Made by a program: the position numbers and the translations under genes | Part shown: positions 32,173 through 39,694 of the stretch, one piece after another | Layout of the letters: every line of letters begins with the position of its first letter | Numbering within the stretch: position 1 is the first letter of the stretch | Assembly: GCA_017557885.1 (NCBI GenBank) | Contig: JAFYXV010000002.1 | Span: forward strand, 124,001 to 188,000 | From: a bacterium | Lineage (GTDB): Bacteria; Auribacterota; UBA3054 | Direction: 5' to 3' | Length of the DNA stretch: 64,000 nt | Notes under the pieces: generated by a model | Told to the model about the DNA's origin: nothing | The model's database searches: none | What the model saw: the letters and a program-made list of their open reading frames with translations, nothing else

Positions 32173-32472
32173 TCACACCACTTCTGTGATCGGCTTTATC
32201 TTAGCAATTTCTGCTGAAATTTTACGCCTTGCTACCCTGAGTTCATATTCTTCCTGATATCTCAGAAAAAAACCCTGGGAAAGGCCGAAATACTTAGTCA
32301 ATCTGAGATCAGTATCAGCCGTTACTCTTCTTTGATTGTTCACTATCTGATGGATCCGGTTAGGAGGAACGAATATCGCCTTTGCCAAAGCGTTCTGCGT
32401 CAGGTCCAGCGGTTCCAGGAATTCCTCCTTCAGCATTTCTCCGACAGTCGTAAGTTTTATGTATCTGCTCAT
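32173..32472 (-). CDS. higA: HigA-family antitoxin (XRE helix-turn-helix), no toxin partner seen
   Basis: 99 aa. The HigA/VapI pattern is clear: TTVGEMLKEEFLEPLDLTQNAL (given here in one 22-residue family region, shortened: VGEMLKEEFLEPLDLTQ), then ALAKAIFVPPNRIHQIVNNQRR for helix-turn-helix and TADTDLRLTKYFGLSQGFFL. ATG 32472 has AGGAG eight bases upstream. HigB normally lies just upstream of HigA; the 190 bases upstream have no such frame. An autoregulatory palindrome sits between the -35 and -10 boxes. It may be an orphan antitoxin or an antitoxin-like regulator. Confidence 0.9.
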   Translation of the reverse strand: MSRYIKLTTVGEMLKEEFLEPLDLTQNALAKAIFVPPNRIHQIVNNQRRVTADTDLRLTKYFGLSQGFFLRYQEEYELRVARRKISAEIAKIKPITEVV

Positions 32473-32502
32473 TCTTTCATCTCCTCATTTTATTCTTCTA
32501 AT

Positions 32503-32531
32503 ATTATATAGTACGTACTACGTAAAATCAA
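32503..32531 (-). promoter_or_regulatory. higA promoter with internal palindromic operator
   Basis: On the minus strand TTGATT, 17 bases, TATAAT. The spacer holds TAGTACGTACTA (32509-32520), a perfect 12-base palindrome, where HigA binding would block RNA polymerase. Confidence 0.75.
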
Positions 32532-32640
32532 GATGACGCAAAAAAACTCAGTCATAATCTTTCACTATTAAAAGCAAACTTATACACTGAAATAGATAGA
32601 ACTGAAGTAACCAAAACCAAAAAGCCTACACCGCCCTAGA

Positions 32641-32662
32641 ACATCCAGGACGTCCTGGCATT
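32641..32662 (+). repeat. att-like direct repeat, distal copy of the epmA 3' end
   Basis: Identical over 22 bases to 32140-32161; after one C-to-T change the epmA stop codon TAA follows. It abuts the stop codon of the next gene on the minus strand. Confidence 0.85.
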
Positions 32663-33481
32663 TTAATTTTTATCTGCGTCGCGTTTCTGCTCTATCGCTC
32701 TTAGCATATAATAAGCTTTCTTCACTCTTAATATTCCTTCGTCGTAATCCCGCCATTTTTTGACTTCGTCTGCTGTCATGTGTTTTTCATATTTTTTTAA
32801 AACACATTCCTCGTAATTGTCGATTTCCATATAATAATTACCTGGTAGCAGGGAGCTAAACTCGCAATGTTCATATTTTGTTGTGGCCGCTTTCTTATAT
32901 AGTTCAAAGAAGTCGTTTTTAGCCTTTTCAAATTCGTCCTTTTTGTCGAATATCAAAGAAAGCGCCATAACCTTTTCATACAATCCCATTCTTTCCAAAT
33001 TGTGATCAGGATCACTCTCCGCGTAGCAGAGTATCTGAAAACCGCAAAGAGGCAAATAAGTCTTGTCGCTCGGCACCGCTTCTATTTTTCCCCAGAATTC
33101 CTGAAACTTGAAATGGCCGTCCTTTTCACATTCCTTCAGGAAAGACTCCTTCAAGCCCTTCACAATTGAGCCGTCGTCATCCTTAAGATTCTCCATAGGA
33201 AAATTAACGAACTTCAGCCAATTGACCACAGATTGGGAAAGATCTCCCGAAGGAATGATCTCCTTCCACAAAGGCAGCCATTCTTTGCTGTCAGTATGAG
33301 AATAATATGACCGTTCAAGGTCTATACACATGGCGCAGAATTTGTCACGTTCCTGGATCTTTTTGTTCAACTCATACCAAAGAGTATCGTTTCCTTTTTT
33401 CTCTTCAGCAAAAACAAGCGAAGCGAAAAAGAAAAAAACAAGAAAAAGACCAAAACTAATTTGAAAAGCGAAACATTTCAT
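32663..33481 (-). CDS. Secreted protein of unknown function
   Basis: 272 aa from ATG 33481, which has AAGGAGGAG at ideal distance; an ATG seven codons upstream would overlap this ribosome site. The signal peptide is very hydrophobic (MKCFAFQISFGLFLVFFFFA, cleavage after VFA). The mature part is mainly helical and charged, with Trp/Lys/Glu-rich segments (WYELNKKIQERDKFCAMC, EEVKKWRDYDEGILRVKKAY-like end). No family is recognised. It has AT-rich codons and lies beside the higA insertion. Its promoter region has an 18-base palindrome and a further half site. Confidence 0.78.
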   Translation of the reverse strand: MKCFAFQISFGLFLVFFFFASLVFAEEKKGNDTLWYELNKKIQERDKFCAMCIDLERSYYSHTDSKEWLPLWKEIIPSGDLSQSVVNWLKFVNFPMENLKDDDGSIVKGLKESFLKECEKDGHFKFQEFWGKIEAVPSDKTYLPLCGFQILCYAESDPDHNLERMGLYEKVMALSLIFDKKDEFEKAKNDFFELYKKAATTKYEHCEFSSLLPGNYYMEIDNYEECVLKKYEKHMTADEVKKWRDYDEGILRVKKAYYMLRAIEQKRDADKN

Positions 33482-33516
33482 ATGCAACTCCTCCTTCAAC
33501 ATTTTAGCATAAAATT

Positions 33517-33553
33517 GCTTACCTAAATTTAGGTAACTTAATTTTAGGTAAGC
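33517..33553 (-). promoter_or_regulatory. Palindromic operator cluster upstream of the secreted protein gene
   Basis: TTACCTAAATTTAGGTAA (33519-33536) is a perfect 18-base palindrome. A third half site TTTAGGTAAGC follows at 33543-33553, and GCTTACCTAAA (33517-33527) is its exact inverse. A TAAAAT that could be a -10 box lies just downstream on the minus strand. Confidence 0.6.
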
Positions 33554-33575
33554 AGACGAGGGGCGATTTCTGTAT

Positions 33576-33608
33576 AAAAAACGACCGGCGGCAAAACGCC
33601 GCCGGCCG
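33576..33608 (-). terminator. Terminator, SUMF-cassette hairpin family (copy 1)
   Basis: On the minus strand an 8-bp stem CCGGCGGC/GCCGCCGG is followed by TCGTTTTTT, after the truncated SUMF domain. It belongs to the family also found at 35563, 37058 and 41189. Confidence 0.85.
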
Positions 33609-33629
33609 TTTCACATTATTTGAGCTTGT

Positions 33630-33842
33630 TTATTCCGGGATCAAAGCCACGCGGAAGCCGTAGTGGCTGTCGTAATCAGCCGGTCTGATGTTGATCCTGT
33701 ACGCCGACCGGCAAAAGTACGCGCCGTTATCGAAGCTGCCGCCGCAAAGAACGCGGCGAGCGCCTTCGCTCGGCCCAGCCGGGTCAGTCGCGTCGCCCTT
33801 ATATTCAGAAGGATTGCTGCCCGGGATCGTCATCGTCGTCAT
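33630..33842 (-). pseudogene. Remnant of a second SUMF domain with internal deletion
   Basis: A 70-codon frame that overlaps the end of the preceding SUMF gene in another frame. It joins PGSNPSEYKGD, a mid-domain segment of SUMF proteins (compare GSNPSEYTGDMRPV at 37.7 kb), directly to DPAGPSEGARRVL and CGGSF...CRSAYR...YGFRVAL, the domain's C-terminus. About 100 residues between these are missing. Ancestrally the 33805-35520 gene probably had two SUMF domains like 37119-39641; a deletion and frame change near its GATGAC-rich end detached this piece. Whether it is still translated by overlap is open. Confidence 0.7.
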
Positions 33843-35520
33843 CAGACACAGTCAAAGCCACGCGGAAACCGACGAATTCATAGCGGTCATTCGGGCCGTT
33901 GCCGGCTCGGAACGCCGATCGGCATTCGCCCGCAGGGTTGGCTTGTGAACCGCCGCGCATATGGCGGCTGGTACCTTCGGCGGCGCCCACCGGATCCGTG
34001 ACCGGATCGCTGGTATAGCTTCCGGGGTCCCCCCACCAATCCAGACACATCTCCCAAACGTTGCCGTGCATGTCGTAGAGGCCCCAGTAGTTCGGCAGAT
34101 ACGAACCGACCGTGGTGTGAAGATCATCGTAGCCGCCCTTACCATCTTTACCGTTTTTACTATAGCGGCCAAGTTTGTCCAAGTTTTCGTCGTGATAGGC
34201 CTCTTTGCTGGCGTCGGTGTTGTTGTTCCAAGCCTTGAACGTTCCGGCCCGGCAGGCATATTCCCACTGGGCTTCCGTGGGAAGGTCGAAAGTTTTGGAT
34301 GTCTTCGCGCGCAGCTTGCCCATGAAGGAGTCCTCGTCCACGTCGTTGTTGGCCGGCCAGGCGGAGCCTTTTTCCTTTCCTCTGATCATGTTATAGGTAA
34401 TGGCCTCAACAGGTCTCATGTCGCCTTTGTGACCTGAGGGATCGCTGCCTGTGATCATTTTGTACTGTTTCTGAGTAGTCTCAAAGACGCCAATGTAAAA
34501 ATCTTTTGTTAGCGTGACCTCATGCTGGATCTCATAATCTTTTCTCCAATCTGATTCATATTGCGGAGAGCCCATCGTGAAGGTACCGGCCTTAACCCTT
34601 CTCAGAACCATCTTGGTAGTCTTGTATTCGTCTGTCCACCCGCCTTCCGGCACGTCCTTGAGGTAGCTTATGGCGCCACTCTCGAGATCAATCACCATAT
34701 AAAGGTGTTTCGAAATTTCCACCGCCTCGATTCTGACCATCAGATGATTTACGGAATGTGTGAAAACATCATCCGGACGCCAGATCGCTTTGTATTTGCC
34801 CGGCCCGGGAAGCGTTCCCACACCGTCTCCGGATAATGACCCCAACAAGAAAAGGTTGAAGGGCCACGAGCCGTCATCATTTACGGAGCCGTAGAATTTC
34901 ACCTGCAGCAGAGAATCGGAGTCGCATTCCAGCGTGTAGTTTATGATGACGCTTGTGTCAAAGGGCCACATCTGCATGCCTTTGACTTCCGTGACGGTGC
35001 ATTCAGCCTGAGCGCTCAAAGCGCTGACTAAGATCAGCGCGGCGATCGCGAGCAGGCTCTTTACTCGTTTGCGCAAAAAGAAAACCGCGATAAGACCAAG
35101 AAGCAAAAATCCCGCGGGCTCCGGCAGTATCGTCACGTCCTTGGTGAAGACCTTTGTCTCCTTGTCGCTCACAACAGTCTCGGTCAGGCGGTAGGTGTCG
35201 TCTATCGGGAAATCCTTGTAGATCTTGTCGGTGTATTTCCAAACGACGGTTCCTTCCACTGGGGTAGAGGAATCATCCTCGAAGATACTTGCCGTTATTG
35301 TGGAGTCGCTCGTATCTTTCACCGTGATCGTCAAAGACTTCGGCTCTCCCTCGGCCATGGCGCTGCTGTAGGCCAGCTTGTCCGTTGGCTTCAAAACGAT
35401 GTTATCTTTGATCTTTCCCCCGCAGAAATCGAAGGGCTCGGACCAGGGTGAAGTGTCGGCCAAAAGCGCGCCCGCGCAGACGAGCGCCGCCAGAACAATG
35501 AAAGCTAATAATTTTTTCAT
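33805..35520 (-). CDS. SUMF-domain polyprotein with internal PEP-CTERM signal
   Basis: 571 aa from ATG 35520 (AAGGGGG upstream). Order: signal peptide (1-21), unknown beta-rich domain (22-130), PEP-CTERM-like sorting signal LPEPAGFLLLGLIAVFFLRKR (PEP at 133-135, shown in parts: LPEPAGFLLLG and IAVFFLRKR), then a second signal-like helix VKSLLAIAALILVSALSAQA ending at 172, a small beta domain with MQMWPFD, and a SUMF/C-type-lectin domain (about 275-560) with FTMGSP, VTLTKDFYIGVFETTQKQY, LPTEAQWEYACRAGT and MHGNVWEMCLDWWGD. The active Cys pair of true formylglycine-generating enzyme is not present, so it is a SUMF-like binding or structural protein. The Asp-rich end (DDDDDD) marks the junction with the remnant downstream. 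Confidence 0.85.
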   Translation of the reverse strand: MKKLLAFIVLAALVCAGALLADTSPWSEPFDFCGGKIKDNIVLKPTDKLAYSSAMAEGEPKSLTITVKDTSDSTITASIFEDDSSTPVEGTVVWKYTDKIYKDFPIDDTYRLTETVVSDKETKVFTKDVTILPEPAGFLLLGLIAVFFLRKRVKSLLAIAALILVSALSAQAECTVTEVKGMQMWPFDTSVIINYTLECDSDSLLQVKFYGSVNDDGSWPFNLFLLGSLSGDGVGTLPGPGKYKAIWRPDDVFTHSVNHLMVRIEAVEISKHLYMVIDLESGAISYLKDVPEGGWTDEYKTTKMVLRRVKAGTFTMGSPQYESDWRKDYEIQHEVTLTKDFYIGVFETTQKQYKMITGSDPSGHKGDMRPVEAITYNMIRGKEKGSAWPANNDVDEDSFMGKLRAKTSKTFDLPTEAQWEYACRAGTFKAWNNNTDASKEAYHDENLDKLGRYSKNGKDGKGGYDDLHTTVGSYLPNYWGLYDMHGNVWEMCLDWWGDPGSYTSDPVTDPVGAAEGTSRHMRGGSQANPAGECRSAFRAGNGPNDRYEFVGFRVALTVSDDDDDDPGQQSF

Positions 35521-35562
35521 AATCCCCCTTGGGTAAATTGTAACAATATGCTTATATTCTAA

Positions 35563-35596
35563 CAAAAACGACCGGCCGCGGAATGCGGCCAGTCGC
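35563..35596 (-). terminator. Terminator, SUMF-cassette hairpin family (copy 2)
   Basis: GCGACTGGCCGC/GCGGCCGGTCG-type stem with one mismatch, followed by TTTTTG on the minus strand, just after the AlbA_2 gene. Confidence 0.85.
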
Positions 35597-35605
35597 TTAA
35601 TAACA

Positions 35606-37006
35606 TTAATCGTCTTTCAGGATCTTATAGTAGCCTTTCTTCCTTGAGCCCACTCTCTCGATGTAGCCGCTGTCCTTCAAAACAGAGAAGCCGTTGTCCA
35701 CGGTGGTCTTTCCGAGGTAAAGTGTTTCCGCCACCAAAGCCTTAGTAATGCTTGGGTTTTCCTTTATCAGCGCCAGGATCTTTTGCTGCGTCTTGGACAA
35801 AGGTTTCTGCTTGTTTTTGCTCCCGGATCTCTCCACCATCACGTTGATCCAATTGAAGGGGATCTTCACCACTATGGCGTTCTCCAGGAATTCGTAGGCC
35901 TTCTTACCGTAAGCCTTGACGATAGTGGGAACGCCCCTGCCTGTCCGCTCGCTTATATGCAGCTGCAAAAAGAGATCGGATAGCTTTTTGTTTACCGGGA
36001 CGGACACCCCGGAATAAAAGCCTTCCAAAGTCTGTTCAGGCGCGAGCGTACCTCTCGATAATATCTCTATCCTGTCGGAAAAAACCGTGATCATCGGCTC
36101 GTTCTTCGTAACCCAGGCGTTGTGCACGAACGCGTTTACGACCGCCTCGCGAAAAGCATCGCTCTCGAACAAAGGCACTTCCTTTCTCTCCACCACGCGG
36201 TCCCTTTCGTCCGCCTGCATAACGTTCAGAACATCTCCGTAACGAAGAATGTCGTCCAGAGTGTAAAGCAAGCACTGATTGCCGAATTCCCTAACCGCGA
36301 ACATCATGTCCGCTTTCGTCTTGCCCGAGAAAAGCGCCACCCTTATAGACATATGGGAATCGTCTGACAAAAGCTGCGCCAGAATATTGTACTTGCCGTC
36401 TTCCGTCAGCAAACCGAGATTACGCTTGAAAGTTGTCCGATTTAAGGGAAGTCCTTTCGCGCCGTAATAAATAAACAGTTTCTCAAAAGTCAGGTCCTGG
36501 TAATCGGAGGGCGTGTTCTCCATTGTCGGGAATCCCGTTCTGAGAATTTGAAACAAGAAGGATTCTTTTTCAGGATACTTCCTGATCTTCTCTTTGCTCG
36601 AGCCAATGCGTATGAATCTCTCATCGTTGAAACTTAAGGGAGAGATTTTGGCCGCGGGGATCGTCAGCAGAACGACGCGCTTGCCGTCGATAACAGTTTC
36701 GTCGAAATTGAAATTATTTTCCGGATACAGCTGTCTGGCCAAAAAATGCTTCAATGGTTCACCTTTGACCTCGCTGTTCGGGTCAAAAGTCGTTCCTTCC
36801 ACTTCATGCGTCTTATTGCTTATTCCCCAGACTAGATAGCCGTTTTTGCGTCCCTCGTAGGCGGCGCTGTTGGCGAGAGCGGATATATATTCCCCTATCT
36901 CCTTGGCGTTAGACCAATTCAGCTTAAACTCGAACCATTCGCGCTCACTTTCGTAAGCCCTAAGCTCGTTTATGATCTCAACAGTTTTCTTCATGTTTTT
37001 ACCCAT
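35606..37006 (-). CDS. AlbA_2 (Schlafen-type) domain, ATP-binding transcriptional regulator-like protein
   Basis: 466 aa. The N-terminal AlbA_2 domain has EREWFEFKLNW, ISALANSAAYEGRKNGYLVW and KISPLSFNDERFIRIGSS. The central part has the HATPase_c_4-like segment EAVVNAFVHNAWV and SRGTLAPEQTLEGFYSG, then HISERTGRGVPTIVKAYG. The C-terminus is a winged helix (LALIKENPSITKALVAETL, then TTVDNGFSVLKDSGYIERVG). Such proteins are common, usually single, and are annotated as RecG-like or transcriptional regulators; their targets are rarely known. ATG 37006 and ATG 36994 are both possible and neither has a clear ribosome site. A 13-bp inverted repeat surrounds the -10 box, suggesting self-regulation. 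Confidence 0.85.
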   Translation of the reverse strand: MGKNMKKTVEIINELRAYESEREWFEFKLNWSNAKEIGEYISALANSAAYEGRKNGYLVWGISNKTHEVEGTTFDPNSEVKGEPLKHFLARQLYPENNFNFDETVIDGKRVVLLTIPAAKISPLSFNDERFIRIGSSKEKIRKYPEKESFLFQILRTGFPTMENTPSDYQDLTFEKLFIYYGAKGLPLNRTTFKRNLGLLTEDGKYNILAQLLSDDSHMSIRVALFSGKTKADMMFAVREFGNQCLLYTLDDILRYGDVLNVMQADERDRVVERKEVPLFESDAFREAVVNAFVHNAWVTKNEPMITVFSDRIEILSRGTLAPEQTLEGFYSGVSVPVNKKLSDLFLQLHISERTGRGVPTIVKAYGKKAYEFLENAIVVKIPFNWINVMVERSGSKNKQKPLSKTQQKILALIKENPSITKALVAETLYLGKTTVDNGFSVLKDSGYIERVGSRKKGYYKILKDD

Positions 37007-37015
37007 CGTGTATTA

Positions 37016-37055
37016 TTTATTACCCATGGGTATTATATCACACATGGGTAATAAA
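37016..37055 (-). promoter_or_regulatory. Inverted-repeat operator around the -10 box of the AlbA_2 gene
   Basis: TTTATTACCCATG (37016-37028) and CATGGGTAATAAA (37043-37055) are perfect 13-bp arms around 14 bases that hold TATAAT (minus strand, 37032-37037). A third half site, ATGGGTAAAAA, coincides with the start codon at 37006. Confidence 0.7.
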
Positions 37056-37057
37056 AG

Positions 37058-37089
37058 CAAACGACCGGCCGCGGAATGCGGCCGGTCGC
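37058..37089 (-). terminator. Terminator, SUMF-cassette hairpin family (copy 3)
   Basis: Perfect 11-bp stem CGACCGGCCGC/GCGGCCGGTCG with a short loop, followed by TTTGCTTTTATT on the minus strand, after the 840-aa SUMF gene. Confidence 0.85.
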
Positions 37090-37118
37090 TTTCAATGCGC
37101 TCAACGCTCAACTTCGCT

Positions 37119-39641
37119 TTAAGGGACCAGAACTACGCGGAAGCCGTAGCGGCTGTTGACCCGCGACGGGATGCCGTTGAACCGGACCGCCGAGCGGCAA
37201 TTGCACGCGCTGCCGTAGTAGCTGCCGCCGCGAAGGATGCGGTAAGTACCTGTGGTAGCTCCTGCCGGATCCGTGACCGGATCGCTGGACCAACTTTCGC
37301 TGTCATCCCACCAATCCAAGCACCATTCCAAAACATTACCGTGCATATCGTACAATCCCCAGGCGTTTGGCAGATATGAACCTACAGCGGTATGCTGCGT
37401 ATAGCCTCCCTTCCCGTCGCTGTGGTTATATTCATAACGACCTAGTTCATTCAAATTTTCGTCTTCATCATCGTTAGTAAGATTCGTCCCGTTGTTGAGA
37501 GCGGTCGTCGTTCCCGCTCTGCAGGCAAATTCCCACTGCGCTTCCGTGGGCAGGTCGAAATCAGCGCCCGTTTTCGCGCGAAACTTACCGAAGAAGGAAT
37601 CCTCGTCTACTTCGCCGTTGGCCGGCCATCCCGCGCCCTTTCCCGTTCCGCGGATCATATTGTAAGGAACGCTTTCCACCGGTCTCATGTCGCCTGTATA
37701 TTCCGAAGGATTGCTGCCTATGATCGTTTCATACTGCTTCTGGGTGGTTTCGAATACGGCTATGTAAAAATCCTTGGTAAGCGTGACATCATGCTGGACT
37801 TCATCTTTGTATCTTCCCAATTCATCTTCCGGCGAGCCCATGGTGAACTTTCCAGCCTCGACTTTTCTCAAGACCATTTTCGTGGTCTTGTACTCGTCTG
37901 TCCAGCCGCCTTCCGGCACATCGCCGAGATAGCTTATGTCGCCGCTCTCGAGGTCGACCACCATGTATTTTTCCTCATTTATTGTCAAAGCCACACGGAA
38001 GCCGTAGCGCTCGTCCTCTTCCGAGGGATCTTCGCGCATCCTGGAAGCGGAACGGCAATTCTCGGCGTCGTAGTCGTAGGCGGCGCCGCGGCGGACGCGG
38101 TATCTGCCGGTGGTCTGCCCCACCGGATCGGTCTCGTCGCCAGCGTAATCGCCGTACCAATCCAGGCACCATTCCCAGACGTTGCCGTGCATGTCGTAGA
38201 GGCCCCAGGCATTCGGGAGATACGAGCCCACGACGGTATGCTGCGTATAGCCGCCCTTGCCGTCGTCGCGGTTATAATCATAACGTCCGAGCTTGTTCAT
38301 GTTCCCGTCTCGGTAAATGTTGGTGATGTTGGAACCGTTGTTCCAGGACGTTGTCGTTCCGGCCCGGCAGGCGAACTCCCACTGCGCTTCCGTAGGAAGG
38401 TCGAAATCAGCCCCCGTCTTCGCGCGCAGCTTGCCCATGAAGGAGTCCTCGTCGACCTCGCTGTTGGCGGGCCAGCCTTTGCCTTTGCCAGCCCCTCTTA
38501 TGGCGTAGTAATCGACATCCTCCGCCGGTCTCGTTTCGCCGACGTAATAGGACGCATTGGTGCTGGTAATAAGCTCATACTGCTTTTGGGTGGTCTCGAA
38601 GACGCCGATGTAAAAATCCTTGGTGAGGGTGACTTCGTGCTGGACTTCGTCCTCCCTGCGGCCCAATTCATCCTCGGGAGAGCCCATAGTGAATTTTCCA
38701 GCCTTGACTTTCCTCAGGACCAATTTTATGGTCTTGTAAGTGTCTGACCAGCCTCCCGGCGGCACATCGCTAAGGAAGCTTGTCTCGCCGTTTGTGAGGT
38801 CAACTACCATATAAGTATCTTCGGAGGGAGGAACGACAGATTCCGACACCTCGACGTTGATCTTCATTTTTCTTGGCTGGGTCTTGTAGAAACTCTCGTC
38901 CGGCATCCAGAAGGTTTTGTATTTGCCTGCCCCGAGAAGCGTGCCATCGGCGCCGTCCTTCGATATTGTCCCCTTCTCGCCAAGTTCGAAAATAGTTTCG
39001 CCGTTGTCGAAGGAGCCGGAGAATTTTACCGCCAACGGAGCCACAGAGTCGCTCTCCACCGTATAGTTGATGATCACGCATCTGTCAAAGGGCCACATCT
39101 GCAGGCAGGAGACATCCGTTACGGAGCTTTCCGCCTGAGCGCTCAAAGCGATCAGCGCAAGAACAGCCACGAGGCTCTTCACGCGTTTGCGCAGGAAGAA
39201 CGCAGCAACTAAGCCAAGAAGCAAGAATCCGGCAGGCTCCGGCAGTATGTTCACCTTCCTAGTCAAGACCTTTGTTTCCGTGTCGCTCACGATAGTCTCG
39301 GTAAGGAGATAGGTGTCGTCCGTCGGAAGATCCTTGTATTCCCCGGTTTTGTAATTCCAGACTGTCGTACCCTCCACCGGTTTCGCGGAATCATCCAGGA
39401 AGATATTGGCTGTCACTTCGGGATCAGCAGTGTCCGTTGCCGTGATCGTCAAAGACTTCGGCTCCCCCTCGGCCATGGCGCTGCTGTAGGCCAGATTATC
39501 CGTGGGTTGCAAAAGGATCGCTTTTTCCGTGATCTCGTTTCCGTCGAAATCAAAATCATCGGACCAACATGAAGAGTCCGCCATAAGCGCGCCCGCACAG
39601 GCAAACGCCGCCAGGATGGTGAAGGCTAAGAGTTTTTTCAT
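37119..39641 (-). CDS. Double-SUMF polyprotein with internal PEP-CTERM signal
   Basis: 840 aa. Signal peptide (1-21), beta-rich domain close to that of 33805-35520 (shared YSSAMAEGEPKSLTIT), PEP-CTERM-like signal with PEP at 134-136 and RKR at 151-153 (LPEPAGFLLLGLVAAFFL), then a second signal-like helix ending in LSAQA at 170, a WPFD beta domain, and two SUMF domains (about 275-550 and 560-840), each with GKFTMGSPEDELGR, VTLTKDFYI, DFDLPTEAQWEFACRAGTTT and WGLYDMHGNV. The C-terminal segments of the two domains (GAAYDYDAENCRSASR and GGSYYGSACNCRSAVR) differ strongly between fixed residues. Exported; not a canonical formylglycine-generating enzyme. The gene probably arose by domain duplication. 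Confidence 0.87.
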   Translation of the reverse strand: MKKLLAFTILAAFACAGALMADSSCWSDDFDFDGNEITEKAILLQPTDNLAYSSAMAEGEPKSLTITATDTADPEVTANIFLDDSAKPVEGTTVWNYKTGEYKDLPTDDTYLLTETIVSDTETKVLTRKVNILPEPAGFLLLGLVAAFFLRKRVKSLVAVLALIALSAQAESSVTDVSCLQMWPFDRCVIINYTVESDSVAPLAVKFSGSFDNGETIFELGEKGTISKDGADGTLLGAGKYKTFWMPDESFYKTQPRKMKINVEVSESVVPPSEDTYMVVDLTNGETSFLSDVPPGGWSDTYKTIKLVLRKVKAGKFTMGSPEDELGRREDEVQHEVTLTKDFYIGVFETTQKQYELITSTNASYYVGETRPAEDVDYYAIRGAGKGKGWPANSEVDEDSFMGKLRAKTGADFDLPTEAQWEFACRAGTTTSWNNGSNITNIYRDGNMNKLGRYDYNRDDGKGGYTQHTVVGSYLPNAWGLYDMHGNVWEWCLDWYGDYAGDETDPVGQTTGRYRVRRGAAYDYDAENCRSASRMREDPSEEDERYGFRVALTINEEKYMVVDLESGDISYLGDVPEGGWTDEYKTTKMVLRKVEAGKFTMGSPEDELGRYKDEVQHDVTLTKDFYIAVFETTQKQYETIIGSNPSEYTGDMRPVESVPYNMIRGTGKGAGWPANGEVDEDSFFGKFRAKTGADFDLPTEAQWEFACRAGTTTALNNGTNLTNDDEDENLNELGRYEYNHSDGKGGYTQHTAVGSYLPNAWGLYDMHGNVLEWCLDWWDDSESWSSDPVTDPAGATTGTYRILRGGSYYGSACNCRSAVRFNGIPSRVNSRYGFRVVLVP

Positions 39642-39694
39642 ATGTTATTGGGGGTGAATTATGAAATTTATTTTTGCAATATTACGATCGTTCT

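Larger units (their letters stand above)
32162..32662. mobile_element. Small insertion at the 3' end of epmA carrying a solitary higA
   Basis: About 500 bases between two copies of the epmA 3' end. The distal copy keeps the epmA reading frame (QDVLAF and stop, with TTT instead of TTC). This is the footprint left when an element integrates in the end of a gene and restores its coding end. The insert holds only higA with its promoter and about 110 bases in which I see nothing else. No integrase is present, so it could also be a decayed remnant or a local duplication. Confidence 0.4.

Noticed and set aside
32473-32662. Search for a higB toxin partner of higA
   Set aside because: No frame of adequate length or HigB-like sequence exists in this interval on either strand.
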